A DNA stretch of 40,280 nucleotides from an uncultured Ruminococcus sp. Its GTDB lineage: Bacteria; Bacillota; Clostridia; Oscillospirales; Ruminococcaceae. Position 1 is the first letter of the stretch. Every line of letters starts with the position of its first letter. Both the position numbers and the translations under genes were made by a program. The notes beneath the pieces were generated by a model. It was not told the DNA's origin. It did no database searches and saw only the letters and a list, made by a program, of their open reading frames with translations. Positions 8,790 to 17,353 of this stretch are shown one piece after another. The stretch lies in the NCBI GenBank assembly GCA_946413815.1, contig CAMKMD010000038.1, positions 1 to 40,280 of the forward strand, written 5' to 3'.

Positions 8790-9698
8790 ATGGCAAACAT
8801 GAGAGAGATACGCGAGCGTATCGCCAGCATCCAGCAGATCCTGAAGATCACGAATGCTATGTACCTTATGTCGTCCTCCAAGCTGAAGAAGGCAAGGAAG
8901 GCTCTTGAAGCCACCGATCCCTACTTCTACAAGCTCCAGGAAACTGTTATCAGCATCCTTGAGCATACCCCCCACACCCGTCAGCAGTACTTCGACAGGC
9001 GTGAGGAGATACCGGAGGACAAGAGGAAAAAGGGCTACATAGTCATAACGGCTGACAAGGGTCTCTGCGGAAGCTACAACCATAACATACTGAAACATAC
9101 AGAAGCGGAGCTTGCAAAGGCTCCGGATATAGACAACTGCTACCTGTTCGTCATGGGACAGGTGGGCAGAATGTACTTCCAGAAGCGCAACAGGAACAAG
9201 GAGAACTTCGTGGATGCGGAATTCGTATACACCACGCAGAACCCCACCCTCTACAGGGCAAGGGATATCGCAGAGCTTGTCCTTGAGAAGTTCGAGAAGG
9301 GCGACCTTGACGAGGTATATCTCATCTATACGGATATGATAACCTCCTCACAGTTCGAGTGTACAACCGTACAGCTCCTCCCCTTCGAGCGCAGACATTT
9401 TTCCGTTGCTCCCGACGGCTCACTGAAGAAGCTGCCGAAGGCTTCCTTCTCCCCCTCTCCTGAGGAGGTCATGAGCTATCTGATACCCCAGTTCGCAAAG
9501 GGCGTTATCTACGGAGCCATGGTCGAGGCCTTCTGCTGTGAGCAGCAGGCACGTATGACGGCTATGGATGCCGCCACCACAAGTGCAAAGGACATGATAA
9601 AAGAGCTTTCGCTCCTGTACAACCGTGCAAGACAGGCCGCTATCACCCAGGAGATAACCGAGGTAGTCGGCGGAGCGAACAGCCTTGAAGAAAACTGA
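8790..9698 (+). CDS. atpG: ATP synthase F1 subunit gamma
   Basis: 302 residues, slightly longer than the usual 285-290. The N-terminal rotor helix MREIRERIASIQQILKITNAM, the central ITADKGLCGSYNHNI and the C-terminal helix ending ARQAAITQEITEVVGGANSL are all classic gamma features. AAGGAGG stands upstream of the ATG, 12 nt after the delta-alpha stop. It forms the central stalk that couples ring rotation to catalysis. The next gene is not atpD, as usual, but a flavin-binding-fold protein. Confidence 0.96.
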   Translation: MANMREIRERIASIQQILKITNAMYLMSSSKLKKARKALEATDPYFYKLQETVISILEHTPHTRQQYFDRREEIPEDKRKKGYIVITADKGLCGSYNHNILKHTEAELAKAPDIDNCYLFVMGQVGRMYFQKRNRNKENFVDAEFVYTTQNPTLYRARDIAELVLEKFEKGDLDEVYLIYTDMITSSQFECTTVQLLPFERRHFSVAPDGSLKKLPKASFSPSPEEVMSYLIPQFAKGVIYGAMVEAFCCEQQARMTAMDAATTSAKDMIKELSLLYNRARQAAITQEITEVVGGANSLEEN

Positions 9699-9716
9699 TA
9701 CAAGGAGATGTATATT

Positions 9717-10109
9717 ATGAGCCGGATAGGCGATTTCTTAAAGGAAGCAGGAGTATTCTTCCTTGCAACAACTGACGGCGACCAGCCGAAGCTCCGCCCC
9801 CTCGGCGCTTTTATCGAGGAGGACGGCAAAGTCATTTTCGGTGTAGGCGGATTCAAGAACGTTTACAGACAGTTACAGGCTAATCCCCTCTGTGAGATAG
9901 TTGCCTCAAAGAGAGACGGTCACTGGCTCAGATATACAGGAAAGGCTGTCTTCGAGACCGATGAGAAGTACGCTCAGACGATGATAAAGGCAGCAGGACT
10001 TGAGAGCATATATAACGAAACTACAGGCAACAAGCTGATGACGTTCCACCTTGAGGACGCTACCGCTGTTGACATCGCCGTTATGGGAGAGGGCGAAAGC
10101 CTCCTCTGA
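9717..10109 (+). CDS. Pyridoxamine 5'-phosphate oxidase-like (split-barrel flavin) protein inside the atp operon
   Basis: 130 residues from the ATG at 9717, which is 9 nt from AAGGAG; the ATG at 9708 touches the ribosome binding site and is unlikely. The sequence FFLATTDGDQPKLRPLGAF, then VIFGVGGFKNVYRQLQANP and RYTGKAVFETDEK, is typical of small PNPOx-family FMN- or F420-binding split barrels. No membrane segment. It lies 18 nt after atpG and 29 nt before atpD, on the same strand, so it is probably cotranscribed with the ATP synthase. The substrate is unknown; most members of this group are uncharacterised or implicated in stress or cofactor handling. Confidence 0.85.
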   Translation: MSRIGDFLKEAGVFFLATTDGDQPKLRPLGAFIEEDGKVIFGVGGFKNVYRQLQANPLCEIVASKRDGHWLRYTGKAVFETDEKYAQTMIKAAGLESIYNETTGNKLMTFHLEDATAVDIAVMGEGESLL

Positions 10110-10138
10110 CAGCGGCAGCTTGGAGGAAAACCGTATAA

Positions 10139-11530
<1,392 letters not shown>

Positions 11531-11541
11531 GGAGGCATATC

Positions 11542-11952
11542 ATGGCTAAGACGTTCCACCTTGAGATAATCGCTGCTGACAGGATATTCTATCAGGGCGA
11601 GTGCGAGCATCTTGTCATCACGGCAATAGACGGCCTTATGGGAATACTTCCCGGCCACGAGCCGCTTGTAACCTGTCTCCCTACCGGCGAGCTGAAGTAT
11701 ATGACAAATGGCAAATGGCACTATGCTGCCATCTCCGAGGGCTTCATACAGGTGCTGCCGGACAAGGCTGTCATACTTGCGGATTCATGCGAGCTCCCTG
11801 AGGAGATCGACATAAAGCGTGCCGAGGAGGCAAAGGAAAGAGCGCAGGAACAGCTCAGGCAGAAGCAGAGCATCAAGGAGTATTACCAGACTCAGGCAGC
11901 TCTGAACCGCGCCATGAACAGACTAAAGATATCGCAGAAGCATTTCAAATAA
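11542..11952 (+). CDS. atpC: ATP synthase F1 subunit epsilon
   Basis: 136 residues: an N-terminal beta-sandwich (LEIIAADRIFYQGECEHLVI, DGLMGILPGHEPLVT) followed by a two-helix C-terminal domain rich in Ala/Glu/Arg (about residues 90-133). It binds gamma at the base of the central stalk and can inhibit ATP hydrolysis. GGAGG precedes the ATG by 6 nt. Last gene of the operon, followed at once by a strong terminator. Confidence 0.95.
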   Translation: MAKTFHLEIIAADRIFYQGECEHLVITAIDGLMGILPGHEPLVTCLPTGELKYMTNGKWHYAAISEGFIQVLPDKAVILADSCELPEEIDIKRAEEAKERAQEQLRQKQSIKEYYQTQAALNRAMNRLKISQKHFK

Positions 11953-11954
11953 AA

Positions 11955-11982
11955 AGAACGGGCGCAGGCCCGTTCTTTTTTT
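11955..11982 (+). terminator. Intrinsic terminator of the atp operon
   Basis: Perfect 9-bp stem AGAACGGGC / GCCCGTTCT with a GCAG loop, followed directly by a run of Ts. It starts 3 nt after the atpC stop. Confidence 0.92.
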
Positions 11983-12051
11983 ACGCAGAATGCGGAATTA
12001 AGAATGCAGGATTATTTGCAGCGCTCGTCCATGCTGCCGGTATGACAGACG

Positions 12052-12151
12052 CTTTTGAATTCATAATTCTTAATTCATAATTAATGGTATCGCCTTCGGC
12101 GATGGATTTAAAAGAGGCTATACTCATCCGTGTTGCCCGTGCGATAGCACC
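12052..12151 (+). repeat. Composite AT/palindrome repeat, copy A
   Basis: About 100 bp running from CTTTTGAATTCATAATTCTT through a TATCGCC-TTC-GGCGATG palindrome to CCGTGCGATAGC. The same order of blocks, with about two-thirds or more identity by eye, occurs inverted at 27590-27686. A fragment of the AT-rich block (AATTCATAATTCTTAATTC) also occurs at 40160-40178. No transposase is present; it resembles a non-autonomous miniature element. Confidence 0.7.
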
Positions 12152-12209
12152 TTCCGGCTGTTATCGGTGCAGCTAACAAAAAACGTGGAACAAAGGATAG
12201 AAGGAAATT

Positions 12210-12495
12210 TGTAGGGACCGCCTCTGGCGGTCCGACGGATATGTGTGATTCACGTTATTGGGCGGGCTGCCGAAGGCAGCCCCTACATACATAAATAACC
12301 ACAGTGGCGGGGCGATGTGGGCATCGCCCCCTACACATAACACTGCCGGCAGCCAAATGTAAGAACCCTGCAAAAAAGCAGCCCGTGCGATTGCCGACTT
12401 TAGCCTGCGTGTATGAACTAAAAGCAAAAACCGGCAAAGGGTAGAGGAAAGGAAACTAACGCACGGGCTGCGGACCGCCGGAGGCGGTCCCTGCA
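12210..12495 (+). repeat. Group of TGTAGGG-bounded palindromes
   Basis: Four perfect short palindromes lie in this gene-free stretch: 12215-12233 (GGACCGCC arms), 12264-12282 (GGGCTGCC arms), 12309-12330 (GGGGCGATG arms) and 12472-12490 (GGACCGCC arms). Each is flanked on one side by TGTAGGG or its complement, or a close variant. A second piece at about 12379-12426 (CCGTGCGATTGCCGACTTTAG) matches the 27554-27605 region in reverse. The whole gap 11983-12618 holds only these repeats; no convincing gene is seen. Confidence 0.75.
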
Positions 12496-12618
12496 GATAA
12501 ACGCCGGCAGTTATGCGGGATTTTGCCTGCAGTCAGAAGTGAATTAGTCATTATGCCATATTATTCAAGTGGGTAATTGTGCATATTCTTGAATTATCAT
12601 CATTCTCCCGCCATAGAC

Positions 12619-12647
12619 TTGACTTTTCAGCGAAAATATTGTAAAAT
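12619..12647 (+). promoter_or_regulatory. Promoter of secD-secF
   Basis: TTGACT (12619-12624), 17-nt spacer, TAAAAT (12642-12647). It predicts a leader of about 125 nt before the secD start. Confidence 0.75.
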
Positions 12648-12778
12648 AAATGTAATTGTCAAAGTAAACGTAAATGGATAGAAAACATGAAAACAGCTTA
12701 TTCTGACCGCTTTCAGCAGGCCGGAAATGCTGCGCGTTTGCAGACATAATATTCATTAATTCTTTAGGAGGCATGACC

Positions 12779-14182
12779 GTGAAAAAGACTGGCAAACCCA
12801 TCTTCTTCGTTGTCGTTGCCCTGATCGCTATCTTCGCCTGCTCCGCCATTATCGGCCTGGATTACATCTATGTCGATAATTCAAAGACGGTCATCAAGGG
12901 TGTTGACGATATCCGCCTTGGTATTGATATCAAGGGCGGCGTTGACGTAACCTTTGCTCCCGCAGGTGATTTTGACGCATCAGAGGCACAGCTCGATGCA
13001 GCTACCGAGATAATCAAGACAAGACTTACTGCTCTCGGTATCAACGACAACGAAGTCTACAGCGACGCAAAAAGCGACAGGATCATCGTACGTTTCCCCT
13101 GGCAGGCTGGTCAGAGTGACTTTGACGCCGAGGGCGCTGTAAAGGAGCTTGGCGAAATGGCTGAGCTCACATTCAGAAAGGGCACTGATACCGCTACAGG
13201 CGAGGACGGAGAACCCGTTCCGAGCGGAGAACTTGTTCTCAGCGGTGCAGACGTTGACGAGGCTGACTATGGTCAGCAGCAGAACGAGTCCGGAGATCTG
13301 CAGTGGGTCGTAAGACTTAATCTCAAGGAATCAGGAAAGACAAAGTTCGCTGATGCTACAGGAGAACTGGCAGGTTCCTCTACACCTATCTCTATCTGGA
13401 TGGACAGCACACTGATCTCTGCTCCTTCCGTAAATGAAAAGATCACCGGCGGCAGCGCTATCATCTCCGGTAACTTCACAAGCGAGACAGCCAAGAAGCT
13501 TTCCGATCAGATCAACTCCGGTGCTCTCCCCTTCAAGATGGAGACAAAGGCTCTCAGAACTATTTCTCCTACAATGGGTGAGGGTTCACTGAACGCAATA
13601 CTCCTCGCTGCTGCAATCGCTTTTGCACTTATTGCGATCTATATGATCGTTCTTTACAGAGTTCCCGGTTTTGTAGCTGTTATCGCTCTCTGCGGACAGA
13701 TCGCCGGCTCTATCGCAGCTATCACAGGCTGGTTCGGCTTCATGCCCGGCTCGACCCTCACTATCCCCGGCATCGCAGGTATCATCCTCGCCGTTGGTAT
13801 GGGCGTTGACGCCAACATCATCACAGGCGAGCGTATCAAGGAAGAGCTCCGCAGTGGAAAGTCCCTTGACGCTTCCATCAGAGTTGCCTACAAGAGAGCC
13901 TTCTCCGCTATCCTCGACGGCAACATCACAAACGTACTTATCGCCATCATCCTCATGGGTGCATTCGGCGTTCCTTCCAGCTTCTTCTCGAAGCTTCTCA
14001 ACCGCACGATCTTCGCTATGTTCGGAGCTACCACAGAGGGCGTTGTTTATTCCTTCGGCTTCACTCTCCTTGCAGGCGTTATCTGCAACTTCATTTTCGG
14101 CGTATTCGCCTCCAGACTTATGGTAACCTCACTTTCCAAGTGGTCTGACAATAAAGCACTTTACGGAGGTGAGAACAAGTGA
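12779..14182 (+). CDS. secD: Protein translocase subunit SecD
   Basis: 467 residues. The GTG at 12779 is preferred because AGGAGG (12766-12771) is 7 nt away; the in-frame ATG at 12773 is only 1 nt from it. One N-terminal membrane helix leads to the signature LGIDIKGGVDVTF, then a periplasmic-type P1 domain. Five C-terminal helices carry the RND-like segments GIAGIILAVGMGVDANIITGERIKEEL and RAFSAILDGNITNVLIA. SecD acts with SecF in the membrane, using proton motive force to help complete Sec-dependent export. Its stop overlaps the GTG start of secF (GTGA). Confidence 0.95.
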   Translation: MKKTGKPIFFVVVALIAIFACSAIIGLDYIYVDNSKTVIKGVDDIRLGIDIKGGVDVTFAPAGDFDASEAQLDAATEIIKTRLTALGINDNEVYSDAKSDRIIVRFPWQAGQSDFDAEGAVKELGEMAELTFRKGTDTATGEDGEPVPSGELVLSGADVDEADYGQQQNESGDLQWVVRLNLKESGKTKFADATGELAGSSTPISIWMDSTLISAPSVNEKITGGSAIISGNFTSETAKKLSDQINSGALPFKMETKALRTISPTMGEGSLNAILLAAAIAFALIAIYMIVLYRVPGFVAVIALCGQIAGSIAAITGWFGFMPGSTLTIPGIAGIILAVGMGVDANIITGERIKEELRSGKSLDASIRVAYKRAFSAILDGNITNVLIAIILMGAFGVPSSFFSKLLNRTIFAMFGATTEGVVYSFGFTLLAGVICNFIFGVFASRLMVTSLSKWSDNKALYGGENK

Positions 14183-15570
14183 ACATGAAGAACAAAGGCA
14201 ATATAGGCGCTAAGCGCAATGCTGAAAAGGCTGCTAAGGCTGCCGAGAGACGTGCCAGCGACATCGCAAACACTGCCGAGGAACTCGAAAGCAATGCTGA
14301 GGGGCTCGCAGAGGATATCGCTGAGACTGCCGGCGACGCCCTCGAGGCTGTACAGGACAAGGCAGAGGATATCGCTGAGGGCATAAAGGATGCCGCAGAG
14401 GATGCTGCCGAGGCCGTACAGGACAAGGCCGAGGATATCGCAGAGGCTGTTAAGGAAAAGGCCGGCGATGCCAAGCAGGCTGTACAGAAGGCTGAGAAGA
14501 CAGTTGACGAGATGTCAGCTTCTGAGTATATGGCTTCCCTTGCCGAAAAGCAGAAGCCTGCCAGGAAGACTTCCTCCGTTACACAGAAGGCTCTCAGCAA
14601 CTCAAAGAAGAAGAAGGGTTCTTCCGCAGATGCTGTTTACGATCCCGGCGTAAAGATCTATGATTTCTGTTCAAAGAAGAGAATGATACTCGGAATACTC
14701 ATCGGCGTTATCGCTGCTCTCATCCTTGGTATCATCATCAGAGGCGTTCACCTGGCTATCGAGTTCAAGGGCGGTACTCTCCTCTCCTACTCCTATGCCG
14801 GCGATATCGCTACATCAGAGGTCGAGAGTGTTGTAAAGGGCATCGTTCCCGATACCTCAATAACAGTCCGCACCGGTGAGAGCCTCAGCACAGGCGGCAA
14901 GGAAATAACAGTTTCCTTCACTTCAAAGGAAGGCCTCAGCGTTGACAAGCAGCACAAGATCACAGAGGATCTCAAGGCTGCATTCCCGAATCAGAACCTC
15001 GAGCTTACTGATTCAAACGATGTAAGCCCGTCCTCAGGCCGTGAGTTCCTTCTCAAGTGCCTTATCGCAGTTATCTTCGCTGCATTCGTAGTCGTTGTAT
15101 ACATCGCTATCCGCTTCCGCAAGATCGGCGGCTGGTCAGCTGGTGTATGCTCAGTATTCGCTCTTATCCACGATATCCTCGTTGCTCTTGCCGCAACCAT
15201 CATCTTCGGCTTCGAGTTCAACTCCAATATCGTTGCGGTTATACTGACCATCCTCGGCTACTCCATCAACAACACCATCGTTATCTACGACAGAATCCGT
15301 GAGAACCGTTCACTCATGCCCAATGCAAGCCTGAACGAGCTTATCAATACCGGCTGCTCACAGTCACTCACCCGTTCGATCAGAACTTCAATAACTACCA
15401 TCGGCACAATGCTGGTCGTATCTATCGTTGTTTTCGTCAGCGGCTACAATTCACTGCTGAGCTTCTCCGTTCCGCTTATGTTCGGTCTTATCTCCGGTAC
15501 CTACTCCTCACTCTTCGTTGCACCTGTAACATGGTCATGGTGGAAGAACAAGGAAAAGAACAAGAAGTAA
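14179..15570 (+). CDS. secF: Protein translocase subunit SecF with a long N-terminal amphipathic repeat domain
   Basis: 463 residues, against about 290-320 for ordinary SecF. The GTG at 14179 is 9 nt from GGAGG, better than the ATG at 14185. From about residue 160 on it is a normal SecF: first membrane helix at 169-188, AIEFKGGTLLSYSY, and C-terminal helices with FALIHDILVALAATIIFGFEFNSNIVAVILTILGYSINNTIVIYDRIRENR-type content. Residues 1 to about 155 are an additional, mainly helical Ala/Glu/Asp/Lys region with a repeated block EAVQDKAEDIAE (about 57-68 and 79-90) and an approximately 11-residue periodicity, as in apolipoprotein or LEA helices, ending in a Lys-rich linker. This extension should be cytoplasmic. 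Confidence 0.93.
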   Translation: MNMKNKGNIGAKRNAEKAAKAAERRASDIANTAEELESNAEGLAEDIAETAGDALEAVQDKAEDIAEGIKDAAEDAAEAVQDKAEDIAEAVKEKAGDAKQAVQKAEKTVDEMSASEYMASLAEKQKPARKTSSVTQKALSNSKKKKGSSADAVYDPGVKIYDFCSKKRMILGILIGVIAALILGIIIRGVHLAIEFKGGTLLSYSYAGDIATSEVESVVKGIVPDTSITVRTGESLSTGGKEITVSFTSKEGLSVDKQHKITEDLKAAFPNQNLELTDSNDVSPSSGREFLLKCLIAVIFAAFVVVVYIAIRFRKIGGWSAGVCSVFALIHDILVALAATIIFGFEFNSNIVAVILTILGYSINNTIVIYDRIRENRSLMPNASLNELINTGCSQSLTRSIRTSITTIGTMLVVSIVVFVSGYNSLLSFSVPLMFGLISGTYSSLFVAPVTWSWWKNKEKNKK

Positions 15571-15579
15571 TAACATCAG

Positions 15580-15612
15580 AGCTGCTCCGTTCAACGGGGC
15601 AGCTTTTTCTTT
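15580..15612 (+). terminator. Terminator of secD-secF
   Basis: AGCTGCTCCGT (15580-15590) pairs with ACGGGGCAGCT (15594-15604) over 11 bp with one G-U pair and a 3-nt loop, followed by TTTTCTTTTTC. Confidence 0.88.
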
Positions 15613-15623
15613 TTCGGCTAAAC

Positions 15624-15652
15624 TTGACTTTTCTATTTATATATGTTAATAT
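15624..15652 (+). promoter_or_regulatory. Promoter of the dockerin-repeat protein gene
   Basis: TTGACT (15624-15629), 17-nt AT-rich spacer, TAATAT (15647-15652). Confidence 0.72.
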
Positions 15653-15709
15653 AAAATTATCAAATATGCTCCCTGTTCGTAGGGAAGATTCCGATAAGGA
15701 GATGTTATA

Positions 15710-17203
15710 ATGAAACACACACTGAAAAAAACACTGAGTGCTGCTGTATCAGCTGTTCTTGTCAGCTGCCCGGCATCTGCTGTCTTCCCGGCTTCGGCAT
15801 ACTACATACTGCCGATCCCCGAAGAAATGACCTACAAGAGCGGCTATGTCTATAAGGGCGATATAGACGGCAACGGCAAGATCGACGATGATGATGTACA
15901 GGCACTCGAATTGTATATTGAAGGCTTCGGCGGACTTTCTCAGCCCTTTGAGATCAATGATGTCAACAGCGACGGAAGGATCGATGATGATGATGCCGAC
16001 CTGATCAACGATTTCGTAAACTCAATTCCAGATATCCAGTTCGGTGATGTCTGCAATAGCAACATGAATGATGAACCTGACGGTATCACTAACCTGGATG
16101 TTATTGCGATCAAGAATTATATCGAAGGAAACTCTTCTAAGACACAGGGAAAGGTATCTCCCTTTATCGAGTATCTGGGCGATTCGTTCAACCGCGGCGA
16201 CGGCCTCACAGAGGAAGACTACATGGTCATTCTGTGCTGGATAGAGAATCACGATGTTTACAGACTGGATACTGTGTATAACATTGACGAATGGGTATAT
16301 GAAGACGGCAGCATCCGGAAGTCAGGTGATTTCAGATCAACAGAGAATTCAGCACATACCGTCTCAGTATCACTCGACGGCACACTCGGACTTAATTTCT
16401 ATGTTCACCTCACAGAAAATGCTGATAAGGCTGTTCTCAGCGGCCCGAACGGTGATATCACTATCAGCAGGGATGAATTCCCTTCTCTCTATGCAAGAGG
16501 CTCAGGCTACGGCGAGCTGTTCAGGCTGACCTACCCCATAACCTCAGTTCAGGCACAGGAAAATGTTACACTCAGACTGTTTGACTCCGGCGACAATGAA
16601 CTCAGCATCATTCAGTCAGGAAACATCAAAAACAGCTATTATTCATCCGCCTCTGTAACCTCCTCAGTCAGCAGCTATCTGGACAATTACAGATCACAGG
16701 GAGACACAGAAACCGACAAGCTCGTTTCTGCCCTCGGTAACTACTGCAAGGCTGCAGAGAACTACTTCAAAGGTGCCAATAATACCATCGAAGGTATCAG
16801 CAGTGTCAGCGCTTCAAATCTGAAAGATGCAACCAGCAGCTTTGCAACGTCAAATATGAACAAGGCCAAACTGTCTCTCGTTCTCAATTCTGCTACATCA
16901 ATGCGCATCTACTATCCTTCAACAACAACTCCCTCAACCGTTAAATGTTACGCTGACAATGATACAGTATTCAATGCAGTTGTAAAGGACGGCTATATCG
17001 AGATACCGAATATCCCCGCACATATGCTGGCTGCGAAGTTTACTGTCTCCGTCAACAACGTATCAAGCATCGTTTATCCCCTCAACTATGTAAAGCGTGT
17101 TCTCAATAACACAGACCTCAGCGATGATGACCCGCTTGTAACAGTATCAAAGGCACTCTATGTCTATGCACAGGCTGCAAAGGCTTATACAGAAGACAAC
17201 TGA
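15710..17203 (+). CDS. Secreted protein with four dockerin/EF-hand-like repeats
   Basis: 497 residues with an N-terminal signal peptide (KKTLSAAVSAVLVSC, processing near residue 30). Four calcium-loop repeats follow: GDIDGNGKIDDDDVQALELYI (50-70), NDVNSDGRIDDDDADLI (83-99), GDVCNSNMNDEPDGITNLD (112-130) and GDSFNRGDGLTEEDY (157-171). The first two have Asp/Asn at the dockerin loop positions. The remainder is an unrecognised region with two parts, SVSLDGTLGLNFYVHLTENADKA-type beta-strand sequence and a C-terminal block ending VTVSKALYVYAQAAKAY. Unusually, the dockerin-like part is N-terminal and four-repeat. Probably an exported cell-surface or cellulosome-associated protein. AAGGAG is 6 nt upstream of the ATG. 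Confidence 0.85.
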   Translation: MKHTLKKTLSAAVSAVLVSCPASAVFPASAYYILPIPEEMTYKSGYVYKGDIDGNGKIDDDDVQALELYIEGFGGLSQPFEINDVNSDGRIDDDDADLINDFVNSIPDIQFGDVCNSNMNDEPDGITNLDVIAIKNYIEGNSSKTQGKVSPFIEYLGDSFNRGDGLTEEDYMVILCWIENHDVYRLDTVYNIDEWVYEDGSIRKSGDFRSTENSAHTVSVSLDGTLGLNFYVHLTENADKAVLSGPNGDITISRDEFPSLYARGSGYGELFRLTYPITSVQAQENVTLRLFDSGDNELSIIQSGNIKNSYYSSASVTSSVSSYLDNYRSQGDTETDKLVSALGNYCKAAENYFKGANNTIEGISSVSASNLKDATSSFATSNMNKAKLSLVLNSATSMRIYYPSTTTPSTVKCYADNDTVFNAVVKDGYIEIPNIPAHMLAAKFTVSVNNVSSIVYPLNYVKRVLNNTDLSDDDPLVTVSKALYVYAQAAKAYTEDN

Positions 17204-17216
17204 AAGGAGCATATCA

Positions 17217-17309
17217 ATGGAACACTACACATCACCGGAAATGGAGATAATCGTTTTTGAGGCAGAGGATGTTATAACTGCAAGTGTGCTCGAGCTTCCT
17301 CCTCAGTAA
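17217..17309 (+). CDS. 30-residue peptide of the YTSPEMEI...EDVITAS type
   Basis: A short ORF with AAAGGAG 7 nt upstream of its ATG, 13 nt after the stop of the dockerin-repeat gene and immediately before a terminator, so it is cotranscribed. The product is acidic, with the pattern SPEMEIIVFEAEDVITAS followed by a short tail ending LELPPQ. From memory, small peptides with a PE-x-E-(I/V)-x-x-F-E-x-EDVI-T-(A/T)-S pattern recur in Clostridia, often near secreted proteins; their function is unknown to me. It lacks a signal peptide. It could be a ribosomally made peptide precursor or a small chaperone-like partner. Confidence 0.72.
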   Translation: MEHYTSPEMEIIVFEAEDVITASVLELPPQ

Positions 17310-17321
17310 CTGGATACAGTC

Positions 17322-17353
17322 AAAGGGCAGCCTGACGGCTGCCCTTTCGTTTT
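17322..17353 (+). terminator. Terminator after the micropeptide gene
   Basis: Perfect 11-bp stem AAAGGGCAGCC / GGCTGCCCTTT with a TGAC loop, then CGTTTTA. It also separates the convergent lipoprotein gene on the other strand. Confidence 0.85.

Noticed and set aside
12173..12437. Short minus-strand frames in the gap after atpC
   Set aside because: They are translations of the TGTAGGG palindromes, with no ribosome binding site.
12687..12749. A 20-codon ORF in the secD leader, considered as a SecM/VemP-like arrest peptide
   Set aside because: It has no clear ribosome binding site, no signal sequence or hydrophobic stretch, and no recognisable stalling motif.
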